In this document: piece by piece, positions 1 through 8,085 of the stretch
Position numbering within the stretch: position 1 is the stretch's first letter
Layout of the letters: every line of letters starts with the position of its first letter
Origin: CAZDXB01 sp964509335
GTDB taxonomy: Bacteria > Bacteroidota > Ignavibacteria > Kapaibacteriales > UBA2268
NCBI GenBank assembly: GCA_964509335.1
Contig: CAZDXB010000046.1
Span: 1-18,025 of the forward strand
Direction: 5' to 3'
Length of the DNA stretch: 18,025 nt
Notes under the pieces: model-generated
The model's database searches: none
The model's input: the letters and a program-made list of their open reading frames with translations, nothing else
Told to the model about the DNA's origin: nothing
Program-made: the position numbers and the translations under genes

Positions 1-14
1 GGGGGGGGGGGGGG
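1..14. repeat. Poly-G run at the left edge
   Basis: The first 14 bases are all G. Coding sequence begins immediately after, in the region that should encode a signal peptide, and a pure G run does not fit a hydrophobic signal sequence. It is most simply a sequencing or assembly artefact of a contig end, though a real homopolymer cannot be excluded. Confidence 0.7.
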
Positions 15-15
15 C

Positions 16-1512
16 GAGCTAAGCGCGCAGAATCCTTGGTATCAGGTCCAAGGACCGGATTATTGGTCTAATTATTGGGAATACGGCAAAGTGTCTATTA
101 ATTGCCCGACGCTGGATATTTCGCAAGGAACGCCAACGCTTATGCTTCACTCGCCAACGAAAATATCACCCGATCCATTATACGACCCCGCGACGATGAT
201 ACTGCAGACCAATAATTGCGACGACCCGCCAAACTTGTTCGGAGAAAATTCTATCGAGTTTTGGTCGAACCATTACGATTCGACATTCAAATGGGCGACG
301 GGTAGAATTATGACTTATACTCACGAAGTCGGACCGTTTGAAGACGGAGGCAACTATTTTGCCGGGCTTAAATTCGCCTGTTCGGGCGGACCGAGCAGAA
401 TGGACGCCGAACTCGGTCCCGTCGATGTTATGTATCTATACGACAAGAAAGTCGGCATATGGCAACACGACCCGAAAGAAAAGCTGCACGTCGGCGGCTG
501 GATTCGTAGCGATAGCTTAGCGGGCGGAGATAGCTTGAAGCCGCTTTACGCGGACATTGACGGAAATATAGTAACCGACGAAATCATTGAATTTTGTCCT
601 CGGCCTTGGTGCCTATGGGGTAATGAGTTAACTACAGGGGACGGTTCAGAATTCCTCGGAACTTTAAACGACTATCCGCTAATATTCAAAACGAACGGCT
701 CAACGCGTATGAGAATTACTAGCAATGGAGACGTAGGCATTAGAGCGTATAATCCTAAAGAAGTATTGCAAATTGGACCGGAAATATTATTCCACGACGG
801 TGGACAGAAAAGTTTAAGATTTAACAATTACTACGACGGCGGAGTAGAATATTCAAAAATTATTAATCACGAAAGAGTAGCCGTACAAATTGGAATAGAA
901 CATAGCGGCTCTTCAAATCCTTCGGCATTTTTTTATATTGATAAAGGAGAGCAAGACGAAGACCCGGCGTTTATTGACTACTGGCAAAACGGCTATATGA
1001 AGGGAATAAAGCTAACCGACGACGGCAATGTCGGTATTTGCGAAGTCGATCCCGATTCCAGACTCGTAATAAGAGGTTCGGGGAATACTGACGCGACTTC
1101 TTCATTTAAAATTGTAAATTCGAACGGCGACCAATCACTGCTTGCAAAAGATAACGGTCAAATCAATATCGGAGCGGAAGCCATAACTTCTGGCGACCAC
1201 GCCGACTATAAATTAAGCGTGGACGGCAAAATCGTCGCTAAAGAAATAATTGTAACGCTAAGCGATTGGAGCGACTACGTATTCGAGGACGATTACAATC
1301 TTAAGTCCTTGGAAGAACTCGAGAGCGAAATTAGAAAATATAAGCGATTGCCCGATATGCCGTCTGCTGAAGAAGTAGAGAAAAACGGCGTAGCCGTCGG
1401 CGAGATGCAAGCGAAACTGCTAAAGAAAATCGAGGAGCTTACGCTTTACGTGATTGAGCTTAAGAAGGAGAATAATGAACTAAAGAGAATAGTAAATAAT
1501 AAATTTAAATAA
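16..1512 (+). CDS. Secreted tail-fibre-like repeat protein with C-terminal coiled coil (5' partial)
   Basis: The frame is open to the left edge, so the GTG at 91 is not the true start. Residues 'LSAQNPWYQVQG' just inside the edge look like the end of a Bacteroidota signal peptide (cleavage near Ala-Gln), so only about 20 residues are probably missing. The body carries the beta-rich repeats seen in bacterial and phage tail-fibre-like proteins: 'KLHVGGWIRSDSL', 'LYADIDGNIVTDE', 'RITSNGDVGI...NPKEVLQIG' and 'LTDDGNVGI...DPDSRLVIRG'. The end (about 1310-1510) has 'YKRLPDMPSAEEVEKNGVAVGEMQAKL' split by a helical stretch 'KKIEELTLYVIELKKENNEL'. This resembles the trimerisation/chaperone-like tail common in Bacteroidota surface proteins. 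It is likely extracellular and trimeric. The canonical peptidase S74 self-cleavage motif is not evident, and the binding target is unknown. It is followed at 20 bp by a lipoprotein gene on the same strand. Confidence 0.85.
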   Translation, partial: ELSAQNPWYQVQGPDYWSNYWEYGKVSINCPTLDISQGTPTLMLHSPTKISPDPLYDPATMILQTNNCDDPPNLFGENSIEFWSNHYDSTFKWATGRIMTYTHEVGPFEDGGNYFAGLKFACSGGPSRMDAELGPVDVMYLYDKKVGIWQHDPKEKLHVGGWIRSDSLAGGDSLKPLYADIDGNIVTDEIIEFCPRPWCLWGNELTTGDGSEFLGTLNDYPLIFKTNGSTRMRITSNGDVGIRAYNPKEVLQIGPEILFHDGGQKSLRFNNYYDGGVEYSKIINHERVAVQIGIEHSGSSNPSAFFYIDKGEQDEDPAFIDYWQNGYMKGIKLTDDGNVGICEVDPDSRLVIRGSGNTDATSSFKIVNSNGDQSLLAKDNGQINIGAEAITSGDHADYKLSVDGKIVAKEIIVTLSDWSDYVFEDDYNLKSLEELESEIRKYKRLPDMPSAEEVEKNGVAVGEMQAKLLKKIEELTLYVIELKKENNELKRIVNNKFK

Positions 1513-1532
1513 TAATAATTTGGAGTAAAATT

Positions 1533-2057
1533 ATGAAAAAGTTATTAATAATTTCAACAATATTATTTTGCTTTGTAATTTCTTGTAAAAATGATAATAT
1601 AACAAGCAACAATGGAAATCAAGAAATAAAATTTATTTATGAAGTTGAAAATCATGATAATGTATTTCAAAGCGATGATATTATTAAGATAAAAAAAGTG
1701 ATTGATTTTTCTGGTAATTTGCATATATATAAAAAATCATATGAAAATTATTTGAATAATGGAAATTATTATTTAGCTAAGGATACAATTATAAACAAAG
1801 AATTTATAAATTCTTTAGATAGTATTTTTATTGAGTATGATTTTAAAGAATTCCCTTCAATTATACCTTACGACGTAGACACAACCGAACCATTTATGTA
1901 TCCTTATCATATAATAAAAATAAGTTGGAGACAAAACAAAACGAACGAAATAAAGAAAGTGCAAGTAAATCCTTCAAATGGAACTGGTAAATATCCAGAA
2001 AAATTTAAGGGTTTTGAAAATTCCTTAATTTATCTCTTTAATAATTCCCTATTATAA
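1533..2057 (+). CDS. Small lipoprotein of unknown function
   Basis: This 174-residue protein has a lipoprotein signal: a Met-Lys-Lys start, a hydrophobic core and the lipobox Val-Ile-Ser-Cys with Cys18 as the lipidation site, followed by Lys-Asn-Asp. It should be cleaved by signal peptidase II and membrane-anchored. The mature part is rich in Asn, Ile, Lys and Tyr and shows no domain I recognise. A Shine-Dalgarno-like GGAG lies in the 20 bp between the preceding stop and this ATG, so it is probably cotranscribed with both neighbours. The gene is strikingly AT-rich compared with the gene before it, which may indicate foreign origin or relaxed selection. Confidence 0.85.
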   Translation: MKKLLIISTILFCFVISCKNDNITSNNGNQEIKFIYEVENHDNVFQSDDIIKIKKVIDFSGNLHIYKKSYENYLNNGNYYLAKDTIINKEFINSLDSIFIEYDFKEFPSIIPYDVDTTEPFMYPYHIIKISWRQNKTNEIKKVQVNPSNGTGKYPEKFKGFENSLIYLFNNSLL

Positions 2058-2073
2058 AATATTAGGTGAAATC

Positions 2074-4362
2074 ATGAAATATTATTCGTATATTCTTATA
2101 TCTCTAATTCTACTAATATTAATTATCAACATCACGCCTTTACAACCTCAAAAGCCGGGATCAGAATGGAACTTAGAAGAGAAAGAAAGATTATTAAAAC
2201 TTTCAAGAAAATTCCATAAAGAATGGGTGAAAGATAGTATCGCGACAGACTCATTAGCTAGATTATTAAAAATACCGAAATATATTTATTCAATGGATAG
2301 CTCACAAATATTTTCTCTACGTACATTTATTAAAGGAATTCCAATATTTATGGGTAGCACAAATTTAAATGCGGCAAAAACAATATCAACTGATAATGTT
2401 TGGCCTGGTGGTATTAATTTGTCTTTAACAGGGAATAGTACAACACTCGGGATTTGGGATGATACTAAAACTACAGTTCGAATTACTCATCAAGAATTTT
2501 CAAATGGCACCGGTGGAAGTAGAGTGACAATCAAAGATGGAGCTATTTTTGATGATAATTATTATCATCCAACACATGTAGCGGGAACAATGATTGCTAA
2601 TGGTACTGTTAGCCAAGCGAAAGGTATGGCTTACGAAGCTAATCTATGGGCGTATGATTGGAATGGTGATATAAATGAAATGACTGATGCCGCCGCTAAT
2701 AATTTGAGAGTATCGAATCATTCTTATGGATATGTTATTGGTTGGGAGGGGAATATATATTGGACTAATACAGATTATTTTGGAGAATATATGAGTGTGT
2801 GTCATCAATTGGATGAGTTATCTCGCGAAGCGCCTTATTATTTAATTGTTATCGCTGCAGGTAACGATAGGGATGATGATTGGAGTGGCGCTCATTATCA
2901 CAATGGAGGTAATACATTATATTATTGTTCCCATCCAGCAGACGCTGATGCCCATGGCATGAATGGTTATAGAACAGTAAAACCAAGAGCTTCAGCAAAA
3001 AACATATTATCAGTTGGCGCAGTGTATGATTTACCAGATGGTTGGCAAAATCCTGAATCCGTAACGATGACTTCATTTAGCGGTTGGGGTCCGACGGCAG
3101 ACGGTCGCATAAAGCCTGACATTTGTGCAAATGGTTATGAGTTATATTCTCCAATTGCAAGTAGTAATACTAGTTATGCCTATTTAAGTGGGACATCCAT
3201 GGCGTCTCCTAATGTTTCAGGTTCAATTGGATTATTATTACATCACGAAAATAATCTTTTTGGAAGTTTAAGAATGTTGTCGTCAACAATGAAAGGTTTA
3301 ATTATCCATACCGCTGATGAAGCCGGTGAATCATCAGGGCCTGATTACAAGTTTGGATGGGGATTAATGAACACTGCTTTAGCCGCTGATATGATGTCTG
3401 ACGACGAAGCATTACGTCCTTGCGGCTGTATAAGAGAGTATAGCTTATCAGATGGTCATACTATTGAAACTATAGTGGTTTCAAATGGCGCTGATCCTTT
3501 GAAAGCAACCATTTGTTGGACAGATAGAGAAGGTACAGGCAGCAATCAACGAGACTTAATAAATGATTTAGATTTAAGAGTAATATCCGAAAGCGGTACT
3601 ACATATTATCCATGGGTTCTTGACCCCTCTAATCCAGATAATGCGGCAACGACAGGAGATAATGATAGGGATAATGTTGAACAAATATTTATAGAGTCAC
3701 CTAATTCGGAAATATATACAATTAGAATTAGCCATAAGGGGAACTTGTATAATGGAGCGGACCAAAATGTTTCTCTATTTTTGAGTGGAATATTCCTCCC
3801 TTTAGATTTGGTTTTAGTTCCCGAGGGATATCCCCCAATGGATTTTATTGATATGACAAAGAGGTATATGGCACAAAATACTATTACAATATCACCGTAT
3901 GCTTCTGTAACTGCATGGCCCTCAAGCGATGTTTCTATGATTGCCGGTAAAGAAATAATTATGAAACCTGGATTTTCAGCTCTTGAAGGCTGCACATTTG
4001 TCGCTCAAATTCATGAATGCGACGCTTCAGGATATGGTAGAGCCGGCGGGCAAGATTTTACAGATAAAGAAATAATTAAGGATAAAAATATAAAAATCAA
4101 TTACAATTTATCCCAAAACGCCCCCAATCCATTCAGCAATACAACAGAAATAATTTATTCTTTGCCTAAGCGCAATTCCGTTGAAATAAAGATATATAAT
4201 TCTATCGGTATGCCGATACGCGAGCTAGTAAATAATCGGGCGCAGGCGCGCGGCGAACATAAAATAACATTCGACGCGGGCGATTTGCCCGCGGGAGTGT
4301 ATTATTACACAATGCAAACGCCCGATTTCGTCGAAACGAAACAGATGATAATACTAAAGTAA
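2074..4362 (+). CDS. S8 (subtilisin-like) serine peptidase with T9SS C-terminal sorting domain
   Basis: Secreted endopeptidase of 762 residues. A hydrophobic signal segment occupies about residues 5-22. The S8 domain (about 110-440) shows the full triad: Asp129 in 'GIWDD', His168 in 'HPTHVAGTM' and Ser375 in 'SGTSMASPN', with the oxyanion Asn264 in 'AAGND'. A beta-sandwich of the kind that follows the catalytic domain in KP-43-like subtilases covers about 460-573 ('DLDLRVISESG', 'NVEQIFIESP', 'YTIRISHKG'). Residues about 600-648 ('ITISPYASVTAW...GKEIIMKPGFSALEG') match a short beta module common before Bacteroidota sorting domains. Residues about 680-762 ('NAPNPFSNTTEIIYSLP ... LPAGVYYYTMQT') are a type A T9SS sorting domain, removed on export. 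AGGTGA precedes the ATG in a 16-bp gap after the lipoprotein gene. The catalytic part is AT-rich, but the last roughly 170 bp is clearly GC-richer, suggesting a mosaic gene. Confidence 0.96.
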   Translation: MKYYSYILISLILLILIINITPLQPQKPGSEWNLEEKERLLKLSRKFHKEWVKDSIATDSLARLLKIPKYIYSMDSSQIFSLRTFIKGIPIFMGSTNLNAAKTISTDNVWPGGINLSLTGNSTTLGIWDDTKTTVRITHQEFSNGTGGSRVTIKDGAIFDDNYYHPTHVAGTMIANGTVSQAKGMAYEANLWAYDWNGDINEMTDAAANNLRVSNHSYGYVIGWEGNIYWTNTDYFGEYMSVCHQLDELSREAPYYLIVIAAGNDRDDDWSGAHYHNGGNTLYYCSHPADADAHGMNGYRTVKPRASAKNILSVGAVYDLPDGWQNPESVTMTSFSGWGPTADGRIKPDICANGYELYSPIASSNTSYAYLSGTSMASPNVSGSIGLLLHHENNLFGSLRMLSSTMKGLIIHTADEAGESSGPDYKFGWGLMNTALAADMMSDDEALRPCGCIREYSLSDGHTIETIVVSNGADPLKATICWTDREGTGSNQRDLINDLDLRVISESGTTYYPWVLDPSNPDNAATTGDNDRDNVEQIFIESPNSEIYTIRISHKGNLYNGADQNVSLFLSGIFLPLDLVLVPEGYPPMDFIDMTKRYMAQNTITISPYASVTAWPSSDVSMIAGKEIIMKPGFSALEGCTFVAQIHECDASGYGRAGGQDFTDKEIIKDKNIKINYNLSQNAPNPFSNTTEIIYSLPKRNSVEIKIYNSIGMPIRELVNNRAQARGEHKITFDAGDLPAGVYYYTMQTPDFVETKQMIILK

Positions 4363-4370
4363 AGATTTAG

Positions 4371-4451
4371 ACGCTATTCGCCGGCGTTTACTACGTCGTC
4401 CTGCGCGCCGGCGGCGAAGTCAGGAGCGAGAAAGTAGTGGTGGCGCGGTAG
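4371..4451 (+). pseudogene. Fossil of a T9SS sorting-domain 3' end
   Basis: Eight bases after the protease stop, an open stretch of 26 codons begins right after an in-frame TAG (4368-4370). It reads as the last beta-strands of a type A T9SS sorting domain, 'AGVYYVVLRAGGE' then 'SEKVVVAR', followed by TAG at 4449-4451. This matches the family pattern Ala-Gly-Val-Tyr-Tyr...Lys-Val-Val. It has no start codon, no upstream domain and a much higher GC content than the protease. It looks like the leftover end of a deleted or replaced T9SS cargo gene. The reading of the motif is direct; the history is inferred. Confidence 0.6.
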
Positions 4452-4464
4452 AAAAATTATTAGA

Positions 4465-4497
4465 AGATGCGCCGCGCCTCGCAGGCGCGGCGCATCT
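4465..4497. repeat. Perfect GC-rich hairpin (14-bp arms)
   Basis: AGATGCGCCGCGCC and its exact reverse complement are separated by the 5-base loop TCGCA. No T-run follows on the plus strand, so it is not a standard intrinsic terminator, although it could end or protect the transcript of the secreted-protein cluster. It is the first of several REP-like palindromes in this gap. Confidence 0.8.
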
Positions 4498-4514
4498 GGT
4501 TAATGCTTAATGCT

Positions 4515-4624
4515 CGTTCCGCTCGCTCCCGCGGCGGAACGCATACCGAGACGCTCCGCGTCGATTGTTTTTAATGCCGCGCAGAGCGAGGTAGTATGCG
4601 TCCCGACGCGGGAGCGTCGGGACG
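4515..4624. repeat. REP/BIME-like composite palindromic element
   Basis: Two hairpins point toward each other. The left one (4515-4541) has arms CGTTCCGC/GCGGAACG. The right one (4599-4624) has arms CGTCCCGACG/CGTCGGGACG around CGGGAG. They flank inverted copies of a GCATACC-type motif (about 4541-4547, and GGTAGTATGC at 4590-4599), and a smaller stem GACGC-TCC-GCGTC sits at 4550-4562. GAGGAACGG just after the right hairpin complements the CCGCTC/CGTTCC region on the left. Paired REPs in inverted orientation are the architecture of bacterial interspersed mosaic elements. No transposase is nearby. Confidence 0.6.
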
Positions 4625-4656
4625 AGGAACGGAATCTTGGACTGACAAAATAATCA

Positions 4657-4745
4657 GTAATTAGTACTCGGTAATTAGTAATTAACTTTTCAAATACTCT
4701 CGCGTCCGAAGCGTTTATTAAAGAAAAAAATGGATTTGGGAGTAT
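4657..4745 (+). promoter_or_regulatory. Upstream region of umuC with a 10-bp direct repeat
   Basis: GTAATTAGTA occurs at 4657-4666 and again at 4671-4680, 14 bp start to start, in the AT-rich stretch before umuC. A TTGGGAG ribosome-binding site precedes the ATG at 4746. The direct repeat could be an operator, as SOS control is usual for umuC genes, or simply low complexity. I find no convincing LexA box or TAnnTTTG promoter here. Confidence 0.3.
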
Positions 4746-6017
4746 ATGAATTATCCGGTTGCTTTGGTCGATTGCAACAACTTCTACGCCTCTTGCGAGC
4801 GGGCGTTTAATCCTAAGTTAATCGGCAAGCCGATTGTGGTTCTGTCCAACAACGACGGGATGATAATCGCGCGGTCTCAAGAAACGAAGGACTTGAGAAT
4901 AGCTATGGGCGAGCCGCTGTTCAAAGTTCGCGATAAGCTCAAGAAACACGGCGCGGCGGTTTTCTCGTCGAATTACGCGCTTTACGGCGATATGTCGCAA
5001 CGTGTCGCGACTACGCTGGAAAGTTTCTGCCCTGAAGTGGAAATCTATTCGATAGACGAGGCGTTTCTCAACTTAAAAGGCTTTGAAAACAGAGATTTAA
5101 CCCAATACGGTAAGCAAATTAAAAAGACGGTGGGGAAATGGACGGGCATTCCCGTATCCGTTGGAATAGCGGAAACGAAAACCTTAGCTAAAATCGCTAA
5201 CAGAATCGCTAAAAAAAACAAAAAGCTGAACGGCGTCTTGAATTTATATAATTCCCCGCGAGTCGAAGAGGCTCTGAAAAAAACCGACGTCGAAGACGTT
5301 TGGGGCGTCGGCAGACAATACGGCAAAACGCTTAGAAAGCTGGGAATTAACGACGCTTATCAATTATCTCTGGCTCAAGACAAATGGGTTAAAAAGAGGA
5401 TGACCGTAATGGGCTTGCGAACGGTTTACGAGTTGAGAGGAATTCCTTGCATCGAAATGGAAACCAGCCCGCCGCCCAAAAAAGCGATTGTCTCTTCCCG
5501 CTCCTTCGGCGCGGTTACAGATTCATACGAGGACGTTCGGGAAGCCGTTTCCCATTACGTGTCAATCGCTTCGGAAAAGATGAGGAAGCAGAATTCCGCG
5601 GCGTCGAACGTTTCGGTTTTTATCAGGACTAATCCGTTTAAGACAGAACAGCCGCAATATCATAACGGAGTTTTGTGCGAGTTGCCGGAGCCGACCGATT
5701 CGACGGCGGAAATATTAAAATACGCCCAAATGGGTCTCGAGCAGATTTACAGAAAGGGATACAAATACCAGAAAGCGGGCGTAATGCTCTCAGGGTTCGT
5801 TCCTTATAATAGAGCGCAATACGGTCTGTTCGAATCCGATAAGAAAAAGAAGCTGAAAGAAATCACGGGCTTAATGGACGATTTGAACGATAGATACGGC
5901 AAAGACACTATTTTTTACGCGAGCGCCGGTATAGCTCGCGAATGGTCGATGAAACGCGAGATGAAGTCGCCGAGCTTCACCACCAATTGGAAGCAACTGC
6001 CGATTGTGTCCGCTTAG
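4746..6017 (+). CDS. umuC: Y-family translesion DNA polymerase UmuC
   Basis: Catalytic subunit of DNA polymerase V type, copying past damaged bases during the SOS response. It has 423 residues, the usual UmuC length. The palm motifs are intact: Asp9 in 'ALVDCNNFYASCE' and Asp104-Glu105 in 'YSIDEAF' supply the metal-binding acidic residues. 'YALYGDMSQR' (about 78-86) and the helix-hairpin-helix region 'DVEDVWGVGRQYGKTLRKLGI' in the thumb are also typical, as is the C-terminal 'REWSMKREMKSPSFTTNW' UmuC tail. UmuC normally needs cleaved UmuD for activity, and umuD usually lies directly upstream. Here only REP-like DNA is present, so the partner must be elsewhere or this is an orphan. Base composition matches the native genes of the window. 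Confidence 0.97.
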   Translation: MNYPVALVDCNNFYASCERAFNPKLIGKPIVVLSNNDGMIIARSQETKDLRIAMGEPLFKVRDKLKKHGAAVFSSNYALYGDMSQRVATTLESFCPEVEIYSIDEAFLNLKGFENRDLTQYGKQIKKTVGKWTGIPVSVGIAETKTLAKIANRIAKKNKKLNGVLNLYNSPRVEEALKKTDVEDVWGVGRQYGKTLRKLGINDAYQLSLAQDKWVKKRMTVMGLRTVYELRGIPCIEMETSPPPKKAIVSSRSFGAVTDSYEDVREAVSHYVSIASEKMRKQNSAASNVSVFIRTNPFKTEQPQYHNGVLCELPEPTDSTAEILKYAQMGLEQIYRKGYKYQKAGVMLSGFVPYNRAQYGLFESDKKKKLKEITGLMDDLNDRYGKDTIFYASAGIAREWSMKREMKSPSFTTNWKQLPIVSA

Positions 6018-6108
6018 CAAATCCGATATTTAACTTAATGAAACAAAAAACTTTATGAATACAGAAAACAAATTCCTAATTAATAATTAATATAAAATTT
6101 ATACCTAT

Positions 6109-6140
6109 TTTGCCAATAACCAAATATTTCATTAAATTTG
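6109..6140 (+). promoter_or_regulatory. Bacteroidota-type promoter of atpDC
   Basis: TTTG at 6109-6112 is followed by exactly 20 bases and then TAAATTTG at 6133-6140. This matches the Bacteroidota primary sigma factor consensus TTTG-N19-21-TAnnTTTG. Transcription should start a few bases after 6140, giving a leader of roughly 75 nt before the atpD ATG at 6221, where AGAGGT serves as a weak ribosome-binding site. Confidence 0.65.
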
Positions 6141-6220
6141 TCTTTCAAAATTAGATATTTGGCTAAAGAGATGAAAAAAGCTAAACACTATATATTCAAT
6201 CATTTAGAGGTATCGCTCTT

Positions 6221-7630
6221 ATGAATAAGGGAAAAGTAATTCAGGTAATTGGACCGGTCGTTGACGTTCAATTTGAAGAAGGACAGATTCCATCGGTTTT
6301 AAGCGCTTTAGAAATCAATCGGAAATCGCCCGAAACAGGCGAAGAAACAAAATTAGTTTGCGAAGTCCACCAACATCTCGGCGAAGACAGAGTTCGCTCT
6401 GTCGCTATGGATTCTACCGACGGTTTAGTCAGAGGTATGGAAGTTCTCGACACAGACAAACCGATAGCCGTTCCCGTAGGAAAGAATGTTTTAGGACGGT
6501 TGATAAATATTATCGGCGAACCCATCGACGAAAAAGGCGAGATTGGAGCGGACGAGAGATGGCCCATCCATAGACCTTCGCCTAAGTTTGACACCTTAAG
6601 CACAACTACGGAGATGTTCGAAACGGGCATAAAAGTAATAGATTTAATCGAGCCGTTCACAAAAGGCGGCAAAACGGGATTGTTTGGCGGCGCGGGAGTC
6701 GGCAAAACCGTGATAATTCAAGAGTTGATTCATAATATCGCTAAGCACCACGGCGGATTTTCTTGCTTCGCTGGAGTCGGCGAAAGAACCCGCGAAGGCA
6801 ACGACTTGTATCTCGAAATGCAGGAATCCGGAGTGTTGGACAAAACCGCTCTCGTATTTGGCCAAATGAACGAACCGCCGGGAGCGCGTTCAAGAGTCGC
6901 CCTAACTGCTTTGACTATTTGCGAATACTTTAGAGAGAGCGAAAAGAAAGACATTCTGCTATTTATCGACAATATATTTAGATTTATTCAAGCCGGCTCG
7001 GAAGTTTCCGCTTTGCTTGGAAGAATGCCTTCGGCTGTAGGTTATCAGCCGACCTTGGCGTCGGAGCTTGGCGAACTCGAGGAACGTATCGCCTCGACTA
7101 ATGACGGTTCGATTACTTCGGTTCAAGCCGTTTACGTTCCCGCCGACGACTTAACAGACCCAGCGCCCGCTAATACGTTTACTCACTTGGACGCGAAAAC
7201 AGTTCTTTCAAGAGACATAGCCAACTTGGGACTTTATCCGGCGGTTGACCCGTTGGATTCGTCTTCGAGGATTATGGACCCGAACAACATCGGCGAGGAA
7301 CACTACGAAACGGCTATGAAAACCAGAAAGATTCTTCAGAATTACAAAGACTTGCAAGATATTATTAATATTCTCGGTATGGACGAGCTTTCGGACGAAG
7401 ACAAAGTAACGGTTTACAGAGCTAGGAAGATACAGAAATTCTTCTCGCAGCCGTTCTACGTAGCCGAGCAGTTTACGGGCTATCCGGGAACTTACGTGAA
7501 AATCGAAGACACGATATCCGGATTTAAGGCGATATTGGAAGGCGAATGCGACGAAATATCCGAAGGACATTTCAGCTACGCGGGTTCGATAGACGAAGTT
7601 TTCGACAGAGCAAAAGAAGCCGGCGATTAA
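6221..7630 (+). CDS. atpD: F1Fo ATP synthase subunit beta
   Basis: Catalytic beta subunit of F1, which makes ATP from ADP and phosphate using the ion gradient; it acts on the cytoplasmic face of the inner membrane as part of alpha3-beta3. It has 469 residues, full length. The P-loop is 'GGAGVGKT' (156-163), the catalytic Glu188 lies in 'GERTREGNDLY', the Walker B strand is 'ILLFIDNIFRF' (about 245-255), and 'SALLGRMPSAVGYQPTL' follows as in all beta subunits. atpC follows after 16 bp. The alpha, gamma, delta, a, b and c genes are absent: the pair is preceded by its own promoter and closed by a terminator. This detached atpD-atpC arrangement is known in Chlorobi and related groups. Confidence 0.99.
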   Translation: MNKGKVIQVIGPVVDVQFEEGQIPSVLSALEINRKSPETGEETKLVCEVHQHLGEDRVRSVAMDSTDGLVRGMEVLDTDKPIAVPVGKNVLGRLINIIGEPIDEKGEIGADERWPIHRPSPKFDTLSTTTEMFETGIKVIDLIEPFTKGGKTGLFGGAGVGKTVIIQELIHNIAKHHGGFSCFAGVGERTREGNDLYLEMQESGVLDKTALVFGQMNEPPGARSRVALTALTICEYFRESEKKDILLFIDNIFRFIQAGSEVSALLGRMPSAVGYQPTLASELGELEERIASTNDGSITSVQAVYVPADDLTDPAPANTFTHLDAKTVLSRDIANLGLYPAVDPLDSSSRIMDPNNIGEEHYETAMKTRKILQNYKDLQDIINILGMDELSDEDKVTVYRARKIQKFFSQPFYVAEQFTGYPGTYVKIEDTISGFKAILEGECDEISEGHFSYAGSIDEVFDRAKEAGD

Positions 7631-7646
7631 TTAAAAGGGACGCAAA

Positions 7647-8057
7647 ATGGGAAACGGTAATTTATTAGAATTGGAAATTGTAACGCCGCAGAAGGTTGTA
7701 TATCAATCGAAAGCTACGGCGGTAACCTTGCCGGGCGTTCAAGGCTCGTTTCAGGTTTTGAACCGGCACGCGCCTATTGTTTCTAGCTTGAATATCGGGC
7801 TAACTAAAGTTATCGACGAAAACGAGAAGAATTTGTATTTCGCGACAAGCTCCGGTTTCGCCGAAGTTCATAACAACGTTGTCTCCGTTTTAGTTGAAAA
7901 CGCCGACGACGTTAATGAAGTCGATATAGACCAAAAGCAAAAAGCGCTCGAAGAAGCTGAAGCTAAGTTCAAAGAAACAAAGTCTGACAAGGATAGAGAT
8001 ACTTACCTCGCGACAAAAAATTGTTTGGCTTGCGCGAAGAAGTATAAAAAGAGCTAG
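7647..8057 (+). CDS. atpC: F1Fo ATP synthase subunit epsilon
   Basis: Epsilon subunit of the F1 central stalk, coupling rotation and inhibiting ATP hydrolysis. It has 136 residues, the usual length. The N-terminal beta-sandwich (about 1-88) has 'LELEIVTPQKVVYQSKATAVTLPGV' split over the first strands, 'GSFQVLNRHAPIVSSL' and 'SGFAEVHNNVVSVL', all typical. The C-terminal two-helix part (about 90-136) is present and Lys-rich. AAGGGAC precedes the ATG in the 16-bp gap after atpD. A strong terminator follows at 8086-8117. Confidence 0.97.
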   Translation: MGNGNLLELEIVTPQKVVYQSKATAVTLPGVQGSFQVLNRHAPIVSSLNIGLTKVIDENEKNLYFATSSGFAEVHNNVVSVLVENADDVNEVDIDQKQKALEEAEAKFKETKSDKDRDTYLATKNCLACAKKYKKS

Positions 8058-8085
8058 GATTTGATTGAAAATATAAATTGGAAAC

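Noticed and set aside
3606..3995. 129-codon antisense frame within the protease gene
   Set aside because: The overlapping S8 protease is certain; the antisense product has no recognisable features.
6268..6972. Long open frames antisense to atpD
   Set aside because: They lie entirely over a certain gene, lack ribosome-binding sites and protein-like features, and are explained by codon bias of atpD.
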